A stretch of 7,650 nucleotides of DNA, from NCBI GenBank assembly GCA_035626855.1, contig DASPMW010000105.1, forward strand, positions 1 to 7,650, in the 5' to 3' direction. Each line of letters begins with the position of its first letter. Position 1 is the first letter of the stretch. A program made the translations under genes and the position numbers. Source of the DNA: JAPWJZ01 sp035626855 (GTDB lineage: Bacteria > Pseudomonadota > Alphaproteobacteria > Micavibrionales > UBA2020). The notes beneath the pieces are model-generated. The model saw nothing but the letters and a program-made list of their open reading frames with translations. It was not told the origin of the DNA and ran no database searches. Positions 1 through 6,050 of the stretch are shown in pieces.

Positions 1-822
1 GGCCGCGTGCCGGAAGGTTTTGCGCTCACCCACTTCCTGTTCAACAATGTCGGATCGCACGGCCAGCATTCCGCGGAGCACGACCGGGCGTTATTCAATG
101 CGCGCAGCGCGCCGTTGCGTGACTGCGCGGCTGCCATGGGAATTCCGTCGATTGCCGTCGACTCCAACCTCGACCAGTTCCTGGGTGGGCTGTTCCAGGT
201 GACGCATACGCTCCGAAACGTTACTGTTGCGCTGGTCATGCAGCACGCCTTTGCGAAGTTCATGTACTCGTCCGGCTATCCGCTCGGGGAGACGCGGGTA
301 GGACGGGACGACAACATGTCACGCCTTGACCCGGTTATCCTGCCCTGGCTTGGCACCGAGCGTCTGGAATGCATCGCGGCGGGCGGGCAGCACACGCGCA
401 CCGAAAAGACGCGGCGGGTCCTCGACGTGCCGCAGAGCCGCCATTACCTCGACGTCTGCGTCACCCCATCGAACGCCCCGGCGGGATACACCAATTGCGG
501 CATGTGCTGGAAATGCATCCGCACCGCCGTCACGATCAAGATCTATGGCCGCTTGGACGAATACGGCGCCGTGTTTCCACGCGCAAATGTGGAGCTGTTT
601 GAAAATCTCTACCTGATCGAGGCGATGGGCGGCAGCTCCCCCTATGCGCGGGAGGTGCGCGACCTTATCCGCGCGCGCGGGTATCCTGTGCCGCGCGCAG
701 TCGGGGTCATCGCGGCTCTTGCGCCGTCTTTCCTCTGCCAGCAGATGTCCATCCGCGTCATCCCCTTCCTGATTCGCCGCTCGCGGCTGGCGGCTCTGGC
801 GAGCAAACTGCTGTCGTGGTAG
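1..822 (+). CDS. QueC-like PP-loop (adenine nucleotide alpha-hydrolase fold) protein, 5' truncated by the window edge
   Basis: The frame is open from base 1, so the true start and the expected N-terminal SGGxDS-type PP-loop are probably upstream. The GTG at 7 is only the first visible start codon. Numbering from that GTG (271 residues), an LTHFLFNNVGSHG strand resembles the second strand of PP-loop ATPases. It is followed by a helical stretch (residues 67-90), an RTEKTRRVLD segment (131-140), and four cysteines at 151, 164, 167 and 170 in a C-x12-C-x2-C-x2-C array with the sequence NCGMCWKCIRT. QueC uses a similar Cys4 zinc site (C-x8-C-x2-C-x2-C). Proteins with a C-x2-C-x-K-C-x-R-T motif occur as uncharacterised members of polysaccharide clusters. 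The C-terminal 45 residues are hydrophobic and basic. The polymerase gene follows after 11 nt, so the two are likely co-transcribed. The fold assignment is moderately firm. The substrate is unknown, and queuosine synthesis itself is unlikely given the context. Confidence 0.62.
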   Translation, partial: GRVPEGFALTHFLFNNVGSHGQHSAEHDRALFNARSAPLRDCAAAMGIPSIAVDSNLDQFLGGLFQVTHTLRNVTVALVMQHAFAKFMYSSGYPLGETRVGRDDNMSRLDPVILPWLGTERLECIAAGGQHTRTEKTRRVLDVPQSRHYLDVCVTPSNAPAGYTNCGMCWKCIRTAVTIKIYGRLDEYGAVFPRANVELFENLYLIEAMGGSSPYAREVRDLIRARGYPVPRAVGVIAALAPSFLCQQMSIRVIPFLIRRSRLAALASKLLSW

Positions 823-833
823 TACAGGCGGCA

Positions 834-2099
834 ATGACAGGGGATCAACCAGCATACGCGCCCGCGCCCGCGGCGACAGCGCCGGCCGTCGCTTATCCGG
901 AAATTCCGGCGCGGCTGGCAATCCCCTATGTTGCCTTTTCTGTGCTCGTCATGTCGTTCTCCGCGCTGTTCAGCGTCGTGCCGATCCTTGCCTTTCTGGC
1001 GCTCTGGCTGGGGCATGCCTATTACAAGCGCGTCTTTATCCTGCGGCCGTCCTTCGCACTCGCGGTCACGGTCGCCCTGCCGTTCCTCGCCTGCTACAGT
1101 TTTTTCTGGTCCGCGCGGCCCGGACAGTCGCTTTACGCGGGGCTCGAATTTTTTGCAATGGCGGCCTGCGCAGTCATCATCGGGCGCACGATCAGCGCCG
1201 CCTCCTTCGCGCGCGGGCTTTCGGTCGGCGTCGCGCTCGCGCTGGCGGTGACCTTTATCGATGGCACTTATACGATCGATTTCGAAACCGGGCGCAGCGC
1301 CCTCACCGGCTTGTTCGGCTCGAAAAACCAGGTCGGCTTTATTTCAAGCATCGGCATCTATGCCGCGCTCGCTCTGCTAATCTCCGCGCCGAGGTGGCAG
1401 CAAAAGCTGTTTTACGGGGCGGTTCCGCTCGCGTTGTGCCTGCCCGCTATGTACCTCAGCCATTCGGCAACCTCGCTCGCCTCGCTCGCGCTTGGCGTTG
1501 CGGCTGCTGCCGCGCTGCTCGCGATCACGCGCATCCGGCGGGGCCTGCGAGGCGCTATGACCGCGCTCGCCTTGTTCGCTGCCGCGACGGTCGGTATCCT
1601 GCTGGCGGCGGTCGGCGCCGACATCACGACCCCGGTGCTCGAGGCGCTTGGCAAGAGCCCGACGCTGACGGGCCGCACTTACCTCTGGGGAGAAGGCATC
1701 CGCAACGGGCTCGAGCATCCGCTGCTAGGCCACGGCTACGCCGCTTTCTGGGTCGAGGGCAACGGCGCTGCGGAGCATTACTGGGAAAAATTCTACATCC
1801 CCGGCAGGACGGGATTCCATTTTCACAACCTGTTCGTCCAGGCCTTCGTGGATCTCGGCGCGTTGGGCGCTGCCCTGGTCGTGTTGCTGATGGCGGGGGC
1901 CTTGGCGCTGTCGCTGCGGGCCGTCTGGACGCGCGCCGGTTTTGCCGGGTTTTTCAGCTTCGGCATCGCGTTTATTTTCCTGATACGCGCCATGGTCGAA
2001 GTTGACCTGCTGGGGCCGTTCGGCCTCGGCCCGCTGCTGTTCCTGCCGCTTATCCCGCGGCTGGCGGCAGAGCAGCTTCGCCAACCGCCGGCGGCGTAA
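834..2099 (+). CDS. Polysaccharide polymerase / O-antigen ligase family membrane protein (Wzy/ExoQ-like)
   Basis: This 421-residue integral membrane protein probably polymerises lipid-linked repeat units on the periplasmic face of the inner membrane. About 10-12 hydrophobic segments are visible. Family hallmarks in order are FGSKNQVG (161-168), a small loop SHSATS (209-214), LTGRTYLW (278-285), PLLGHGY (296-302) and FHFHN (328-332) in the large periplasmic loop. They are followed by the typical LFVQAFVDLGALGA segment (333-346). The Arg of TGR and the His of HN match conserved positions of the Wzy_C/WaaL superfamily. ATG 834 is chosen because AGGCGG precedes it and it leaves an 11-nt gap after the upstream stop. 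GTG 816 is in frame but would overlap the upstream gene and has no ribosome site. The first 20 residues are an Ala/Pro-rich cytosolic tail. With a flippase and Wza-like exporter nearby, Wzy/ExoQ is favoured over a lipid A-core ligase, but sequence alone cannot separate them. Confidence 0.87.
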   Translation: MTGDQPAYAPAPAATAPAVAYPEIPARLAIPYVAFSVLVMSFSALFSVVPILAFLALWLGHAYYKRVFILRPSFALAVTVALPFLACYSFFWSARPGQSLYAGLEFFAMAACAVIIGRTISAASFARGLSVGVALALAVTFIDGTYTIDFETGRSALTGLFGSKNQVGFISSIGIYAALALLISAPRWQQKLFYGAVPLALCLPAMYLSHSATSLASLALGVAAAAALLAITRIRRGLRGAMTALALFAAATVGILLAAVGADITTPVLEALGKSPTLTGRTYLWGEGIRNGLEHPLLGHGYAAFWVEGNGAAEHYWEKFYIPGRTGFHFHNLFVQAFVDLGALGAALVVLLMAGALALSLRAVWTRAGFAGFFSFGIAFIFLIRAMVEVDLLGPFGLGPLLFLPLIPRLAAEQLRQPPAA

Positions 2100-3543
2100 C
2101 CGCCGCCAGGGGTTCTTCCTGCATCCCGCCGACGTATTTGATGTCCCGCCGCAGCGCGCGGGCCTGCAGCAGAGCGGAGACGGCCATGCCCGCGACCGCC
2201 AGGAACCCGCCGATTAAGAGACTGCCCCAGTCTCCTGCCCCCGCGCGGCGAGAGATTGCCTGGTAAGACATGAAACATGCCGCCGTCACCGGCACCGGCA
2301 CCAGCAGCGCGCCAAGATAGGCCGAGAATTTGCAGGACAGCACATCGAGTGCAAGCTGCATATAGCGCGGGAAATAAACGAAAACAGAGACCGCATAGCC
2401 GAACGCGGCCCAGCCGATGCCGTGCGGCGCGAAGATCGCGAGGGAAACCAGCAGCACGGCGAGGTATTCGAGGTTGCGGCGCAACTGCAGATCGGTGCGC
2501 CCCGCCGCCATGAGGAAGGCGGCGGAAAACGAGGCGATCGCCTGCAGGGCGGCGGCTGGCGCCGCGATCATGAACAGAACGCCGGAGGCCTGCCACTTTT
2601 CCGACAGCAGCAGGCGGAAGGTCGGCTCATGCGCCGCGGCGACTAGCCCCATCCCGGGAGTAATAATGATGGCCGTGACCCGGGTGAGCAGCAGGAACAG
2701 GCGCTGCGTCATTTGTCGGTTATCGCGAATTTTTGCGAGATGCGCGTAAATCACGTATTCGAGCGGACCTGCAACGATCCGCCAGGGCAGGCGCGCGAAC
2801 AGGAACGCCATCGTGTAAAGGCCGAGCAGCGCGGGGCCGAGCAGCTTTCCGACGATGAAACTGTCGACTGTCTGCGTCACGACCATGACGAAATTCGCGC
2901 CGAGCACGTCGCGGCCGAAGACCAGATGCTCCCTGACGCGCGGCAGGCGGAACTGGAGTCGCGGGCGGAAGGGGGAATACCAGTATGTGAGCACGAAGCG
3001 GGTGCCGTACAGCATCAGCTGCTGCGCGATCAGCGACCATGCGCCTGCGCCCATCCAGGCGAAGAAAACTGCTGTAAGAATGCTCACGGCGATGGCTGCC
3101 GCCTCCGTCGCTGCAATCGTGCCAAAGCGGTGCTCCTGGCGGAGCGCGGCCTCGGGGATGGTGGAGGCGGCCTGCGGCGGCACAACGAGCGCAAGCGCCA
3201 TGACGAGGGGTCCGAGAGCCGGTTCGTCGAAGAACATCGCGGCCAGGGGGCCGATGCATACAATGACCGTCATAAGGCCGATGCCCAGCATCACGGTGAT
3301 CCAGAAACTTGTCGACCAGACATCCTCTTCCGTCCTTGTCGTGCGCACGAGGGACTGTCCGATGCCGGCATCGGTAAACATCATGGTGAACAGCACGAAG
3401 GGCATCGCAAGAGCCACCAGCCCGTAATCATGCGGCGAAAGCAGGCGCGAGAGAACCGGCACGACAAGAAACTGCGCCGCCAGCCGGAAAACGGTGACGG
3501 AGGACATGGCGATGGCATTCACGGCGACCTTGCGAAATGCCAT
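2050..3543 (-). CDS. Polysaccharide flippase, Wzx/WzxC-like (MOP superfamily, Polysaccharide_synt)
   Basis: This 497-residue membrane protein is predicted to flip undecaprenyl-linked repeat units across the inner membrane. The N-terminus shows the classic pattern of the family: a first helix, LSRLLSPHDYGLVALA (31-46), then FTDAGIGQSLVR (56-67). A second family signature, TQTVDSFIVGKLLGP ending in LGLYTMAF (224-247), marks the second half. About 12 hydrophobic segments run to residue 460, followed by an Ala/Pro-rich tail (474-497). ATG 3543 is chosen because the family alignment begins at MAFRK. It also lies 2 nt after the stop of the preceding gene (TGACGATG), implying translational coupling; only a weak GGATCGAG precedes it. 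An in-frame upstream start at 3702 would add 53 low-complexity residues and is rejected. It is the last gene of the leftward operon, and its final 15 codons overlap the 3' end of the converging polymerase gene. Confidence 0.9.
   Translation of the reverse strand: MAFRKVAVNAIAMSSVTVFRLAAQFLVVPVLSRLLSPHDYGLVALAMPFVLFTMMFTDAGIGQSLVRTTRTEEDVWSTSFWITVMLGIGLMTVIVCIGPLAAMFFDEPALGPLVMALALVVPPQAASTIPEAALRQEHRFGTIAATEAAAIAVSILTAVFFAWMGAGAWSLIAQQLMLYGTRFVLTYWYSPFRPRLQFRLPRVREHLVFGRDVLGANFVMVVTQTVDSFIVGKLLGPALLGLYTMAFLFARLPWRIVAGPLEYVIYAHLAKIRDNRQMTQRLFLLLTRVTAIIITPGMGLVAAAHEPTFRLLLSEKWQASGVLFMIAAPAAALQAIASFSAAFLMAAGRTDLQLRRNLEYLAVLLVSLAIFAPHGIGWAAFGYAVSVFVYFPRYMQLALDVLSCKFSAYLGALLVPVPVTAACFMSYQAISRRAGAGDWGSLLIGGFLAVAGMAVSALLQARALRRDIKYVGGMQEEPLAAVTPPAVGEAALPPAAG
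2090..2107. terminator. GC-only hairpin at the convergent gene ends (candidate bidirectional transcription barrier)
   Basis: GGCGGCG (2090-2096) and CGCCGCC (2101-2107) form a perfect 7-bp stem around a TAAC loop. The loop begins with the stop codon of the polymerase gene. On the other strand the hairpin lies within the last codons of the flippase gene. No T-tract follows on either strand, so it is not a canonical intrinsic terminator. Pause or Rho-assisted termination at the convergence point is possible. High GC makes chance stems more likely. Confidence 0.3.
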
Positions 3544-3545
3544 CG

Positions 3546-3920
3546 TCAGTTCTCGATCCGGCGGTCGTAGCGGAAGGGGTTGATATCGTCTTTTTTCTGG
3601 TTGCGGTCCGCGCAGATCGCGCCCGCCTGCCCGGCCGCACTGCTGCATTGCAGGTAGTCTTCGTACATGCATTCCGCGAGCTTGGCCGAGTGGACAACGC
3701 AATACCGGCTGGAGCCGTAATACATGAGACGCGCTTCGGGGTTCACGCCGCAGAATGTATTCGGCGGCGTCGCCGCGCCCATGCAGGCCTTGACGTCGTC
3801 ATAGTAGCATTGCGGCGGTATGGCCATGCCGACGACGCAAAAATCGCTGGCGCGCGCGGCCTGCCCCGTCAGGAGCATGGCGGCCAGCAGCGCGCCCGCC
3901 GTCTTAGTCCCCAATGACAT
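3546..3920 (-). CDS. Small secreted 8-cysteine protein with two tandem DUF3551-like modules
   Basis: This 124-residue protein has an apparent Sec signal peptide: basic Lys6, hydrophobic core 8-19, and AxA cleavage after ARA at residue 24. The mature part contains eight cysteines (28, 38, 46, 57 and 74, 84, 92, 103). They form two modules of 46-residue offset with identical spacing C-x9-C-x7-C-x10-C. Each begins FCVV or YCVV, has a Y-x-D/E-D motif after the second Cys, and ends CGVNP or CADRN. This closely matches my memory of the DUF3551 family of small periplasmic alphaproteobacterial proteins, which usually carry one such module. The 20-residue C-tail is charged. ATG 3920 lies inside the last codons of the wza-like gene (17-nt overlap), and the stop is 2 nt before the flippase start. 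A longer in-frame reading to 4172 is a shadow of the wza-like gene. Function is unknown; the operon position suggests a periplasmic accessory of polysaccharide assembly or export (inference). Confidence 0.78.
   Translation of the reverse strand: MSLGTKTAGALLAAMLLTGQAARASDFCVVGMAIPPQCYYDDVKACMGAATPPNTFCGVNPEARLMYYGSSRYCVVHSAKLAECMYEDYLQCSSAAGQAGAICADRNQKKDDINPFRYDRRIEN
3612..3839 (-). repeat. Internal tandem protein repeat: two C-x9-C-x7-C-x10-C modules
   Basis: Module 1 covers residues 28-57 of the small secreted protein (positions 3750-3839) and module 2 covers residues 74-103 (positions 3612-3701). The cysteine spacing is the same to the residue, and both share CVV at the start and an aromatic-acidic segment after the second Cys. 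Nucleotide identity between the copies is low, so this is an old domain duplication rather than a recent DNA repeat. The linker (58-73) is rich in Tyr, Gly and Arg. Confidence 0.75.
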
Positions 3921-4653
3921 AGCTCGCGCCCAGGGACGGGTTGACGAATTGCTGGATGTACTGCTCGTAGCCTTTATGCGTGAGGGCAATGCCGGTTTTC
4001 GGCACGAATACGACGTCAAACGGCGCGAGGCGGGTGTCGCGCGCCGGGTCGGCGCCCTGCGTCGCGGCATAGTAATCTGCCGTGTAGACTTGCGCTTTTT
4101 CGCCGGCGCCGCGACGGATGATGAGCACCTGGCGCTGTTCGCCGGAGTTCTTGATGCCACCCGCGCGCGCAATCGCCTGGGTCAGGGTCAGCGACTGGCC
4201 GACGACGACATATTCGCCCGGGGTCGTCACTTCCCCGCTAACATAGATGCGGATCGGCGCAAAGGAACGCACGATCGTCGTTACTTTCGGATCAAGCAGC
4301 ACGTCGCGGTAAGCGGCGGCGAGCATGGCATTGATTTCGGGAACTGTGTGGTTGTAAACCTTCAGGCTCGGAATGATCTTGGTGGATACCATCCCGTCCG
4401 GGCGGACCGTCACTGTCTCGTTAAATTCGGGGTTGAGGTAAAAATTGAAATCCAGCACGTCGCCGACCTGGATCTTGTATTCGCCGAGGGCTTCCGCCGG
4501 GGGCGCGGTCGGCGCGACAGTCGCCTGCGCTGCGGGGACGCTCGAATAGTCGGGGCCGGAGCACCCCGTGGAAAGCGCGAGCAGCGCCGCGAGCACGACG
4601 AAACCCGAGACATTTTTCGCGCCACGCAAGGCGCGTTGGAAGATCTGTTGCAT
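3904..4653 (-). CDS. Outer-membrane polysaccharide export lipoprotein (Wza-like; Poly_export plus SLBB)
   Basis: This 249-residue protein is predicted to form the outer-membrane/periplasmic export channel. A lipoprotein signal runs from residue 1 to a lipobox LSTGC with Cys31. The -3 position is Ser rather than the usual Leu, which is permissive but not ideal. After a Pro/Ala linker, the Poly_export domain (58-130) opens with YKIQVGDVL and contains VRPDGMVS (83-90). An SLBB domain follows with IYVSGEVTTPGEYVV (136-150) and LTLTQAIARAGG. A terminal LAPFDVVFVPKTGIA segment (209-223) precedes a short amphipathic helix, as in short Wza-type proteins. At 249 residues it is shorter than E. coli Wza (about 380), with fewer SLBB domains. 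ATG 4653 has AAGGGT 8 nt upstream (4662-4667). The transferase gene ends 23 nt upstream. The last codons overlap the start of the next gene by 17 nt. No Wzc-type copolymerase is adjacent. Confidence 0.92.
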   Translation of the reverse strand: MQQIFQRALRGAKNVSGFVVLAALLALSTGCSGPDYSSVPAAQATVAPTAPPAEALGEYKIQVGDVLDFNFYLNPEFNETVTVRPDGMVSTKIIPSLKVYNHTVPEINAMLAAAYRDVLLDPKVTTIVRSFAPIRIYVSGEVTTPGEYVVVGQSLTLTQAIARAGGIKNSGEQRQVLIIRRGAGEKAQVYTADYYAATQGADPARDTRLAPFDVVFVPKTGIALTHKGYEQYIQQFVNPSLGASYVIGD

Positions 4654-4676
4654 AGGCTACTACCCTTTTTACTGCC

Positions 4677-6050
4677 TCAATAAGCGCCCTTGCGGGCCAG
4701 CACGACGACAAATGTCTTCAACCCTATAACCATGTCATTCCAGAATGAACGGTTTCGAACATACCAGCTGTCGAGATAAACACGCTGGTCATATCCGGTA
4801 TCGCTCCGGCCGCTCACCTGCCACAACCCGGTAATGCCGGGTTTCACGGACATATAATCGGATATCCGCTCCTCATAGAATTTCTTTTCATCCTCGACGA
4901 TCGGGCGCGGGCCCATCAGGCTCATCTCGCCGCGCAGTACGTTAAACAGCTGGGGAATTTCGTCAAGGCTCGTCTTGCGCAGGATTGCGCCGACGCGGGT
5001 CACGCGCGGGTCATTCTTGAGCTTGAAATCACGCTCGTATTCCGCCCGGGCGGCCGGGTCGCGCTCCAGCACCTCGCGCAGGACTTCCTGCGCGTTTGGC
5101 ACCATGCTGCGGAACTTCCAGCATTTGAAAACGCGGCCGTTCTTGCCGATGCGTTTGTGGCCGAACAGCACGGGCCCGCCATCGCGCCGTATCACCAGCG
5201 CGAGGGCAAGGAACACCGGCGACAGCAGGATCAGGCCGATCAGCGCCCCCGTGCGGTCCACCGCTCCCTTGACAAAATCGCCGACAAGCGTCGTGCGCGG
5301 CGCGGGCTCCAGCGAGAGGATGCCCTGCCCGAAGAACCGCTTGATCGACGCGTTGTATAACGTCGCCGCTTCAACGGGCGGCACATAGCCAAACCGAAGC
5401 GCCTGCTGCGGAAGGCGCTCCAGCATTAGGGCATCACGCGCGGCATTGCCCTCATCCGGGCAATACACGGCATATTCGTAAGTACCATTCGGCAGCGCCG
5501 CCTGGCCCGACTCCGGCAGGGCATGGAACACGACGTCATGGACGATGTAGCTTTCAGCCTTCAACGCAGCCACTGTCTTCGCCCCGTTCGCGGCGCCGCC
5601 GGCGACGAGCGTCGGCACAGTCCAGTAACCCGCGCGCATTAACGCCCCACGCACCAGCCAGCGCACGGCCGCGAGGATAAAGGGCGCCGTGAACCATGAA
5701 AGCACGAAAGCTGCGAGGAACGACCAGGATTGCAGGCTGTAGGCGAGCAAGGCGGTGACGGAGACGGCAGCTGCGCTTGCTGAAATCATTTCTGCCATCT
5801 GCTGCCACCACAGGGTACGCCGGCTGTAATGGCCGCGCAGCCCGAAATAGGCAATGGCGCCCGCGGATATCAGGCTCGCTATAACGGCGGAGCCGCCATT
5901 CGCGGCGACGCTGTCGCCAAAGTATGCTTCGAGGCGTGGAAGCAGGGCAACAGCCAAACCGGTGCAAAGCGACAATGCGGCCGCGTCACCCAGAAACAAG
6001 ACGGCGGCGGCGGCGCGGCGGCGGGCAAGGAGGTCGTTGAACCCACTCAT
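4677..6050 (-). CDS. Undecaprenyl-phosphate sugar-1-phosphate transferase (WbaP/ExoY-type, polyprenyl glycosylphosphotransferase)
   Basis: This 457-residue inner-membrane enzyme is predicted to start repeat-unit synthesis by moving a sugar-1-phosphate from a UDP-sugar to undecaprenyl phosphate. The N-terminal half has about four hydrophobic spans (13-40, 54-72, 86-104, 109-131). A Rossmann-like soluble domain (about 146-235) with a Gly-rich VAGGAANGAK follows. A hydrophobic helix with a Ser-Pro break (277-278) fits the re-entrant helix of monotopic transferases. The catalytic domain shows GHKRIGKNGRVFKCWKFRSM (297-316), NDPRVTRVGAILRKTSLDEIPQ (346-367) with the Asp363-Glu364 dyad, GEMSLMGPRP (374-383) and KPGITGLWQVSGR (403-415). 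It ends in GAY, common in the family. All key residues are present. ATG 6050 overlaps the galE stop as ATGA and has AGGTG upstream. Coupling to galE makes galactose-1-phosphate a plausible donor moiety, but donor specificity cannot be read from sequence. Confidence 0.94.
   Translation of the reverse strand: MSGFNDLLARRRAAAAVLFLGDAAALSLCTGLAVALLPRLEAYFGDSVAANGGSAVIASLISAGAIAYFGLRGHYSRRTLWWQQMAEMISASAAAVSVTALLAYSLQSWSFLAAFVLSWFTAPFILAAVRWLVRGALMRAGYWTVPTLVAGGAANGAKTVAALKAESYIVHDVVFHALPESGQAALPNGTYEYAVYCPDEGNAARDALMLERLPQQALRFGYVPPVEAATLYNASIKRFFGQGILSLEPAPRTTLVGDFVKGAVDRTGALIGLILLSPVFLALALVIRRDGGPVLFGHKRIGKNGRVFKCWKFRSMVPNAQEVLREVLERDPAARAEYERDFKLKNDPRVTRVGAILRKTSLDEIPQLFNVLRGEMSLMGPRPIVEDEKKFYEERISDYMSVKPGITGLWQVSGRSDTGYDQRVYLDSWYVRNRSFWNDMVIGLKTFVVVLARKGAY

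Noticed and set aside
1471..1488. Direct 9-nt tandem duplication (CCTCGCTCG twice)
   Set aside because: It simply encodes Ser-Leu-Ala-Ser-Leu-Ala in a membrane helix. Such short repeats are expected in GC-rich hydrophobic coding.
1823..2596. Leftward open frame of 257 codons across the convergent junction
   Set aside because: It overlaps both the polymerase and the flippase in another frame, with Arg/Gly/Ala-rich low-complexity translation.
2713..3570. Long rightward open frame (285 codons) opposite the flippase gene
   Set aside because: It is antisense to a clear membrane protein. Its translation is rich in His, Arg, Glu and Gly with no family resemblance, typical of GC-rich antisense frames.
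2050..3702. 550-residue version of the flippase
   Set aside because: The first 53 residues are out-of-frame reading of the small secreted protein gene. The conserved N-terminus starts at 3543.
3546..4172. 208-residue version of the small secreted protein with 84 extra N-terminal residues
   Set aside because: The extra part is Arg/Ser/Thr-rich out-of-frame reading of the wza-like gene. The signal peptide begins at ATG 3920.
3820..4683. Rightward open frame of 287 codons opposite the wza-like gene
   Set aside because: It has antisense shadow composition and no domain. The lipoprotein and SLBB pattern on the minus strand is decisive.
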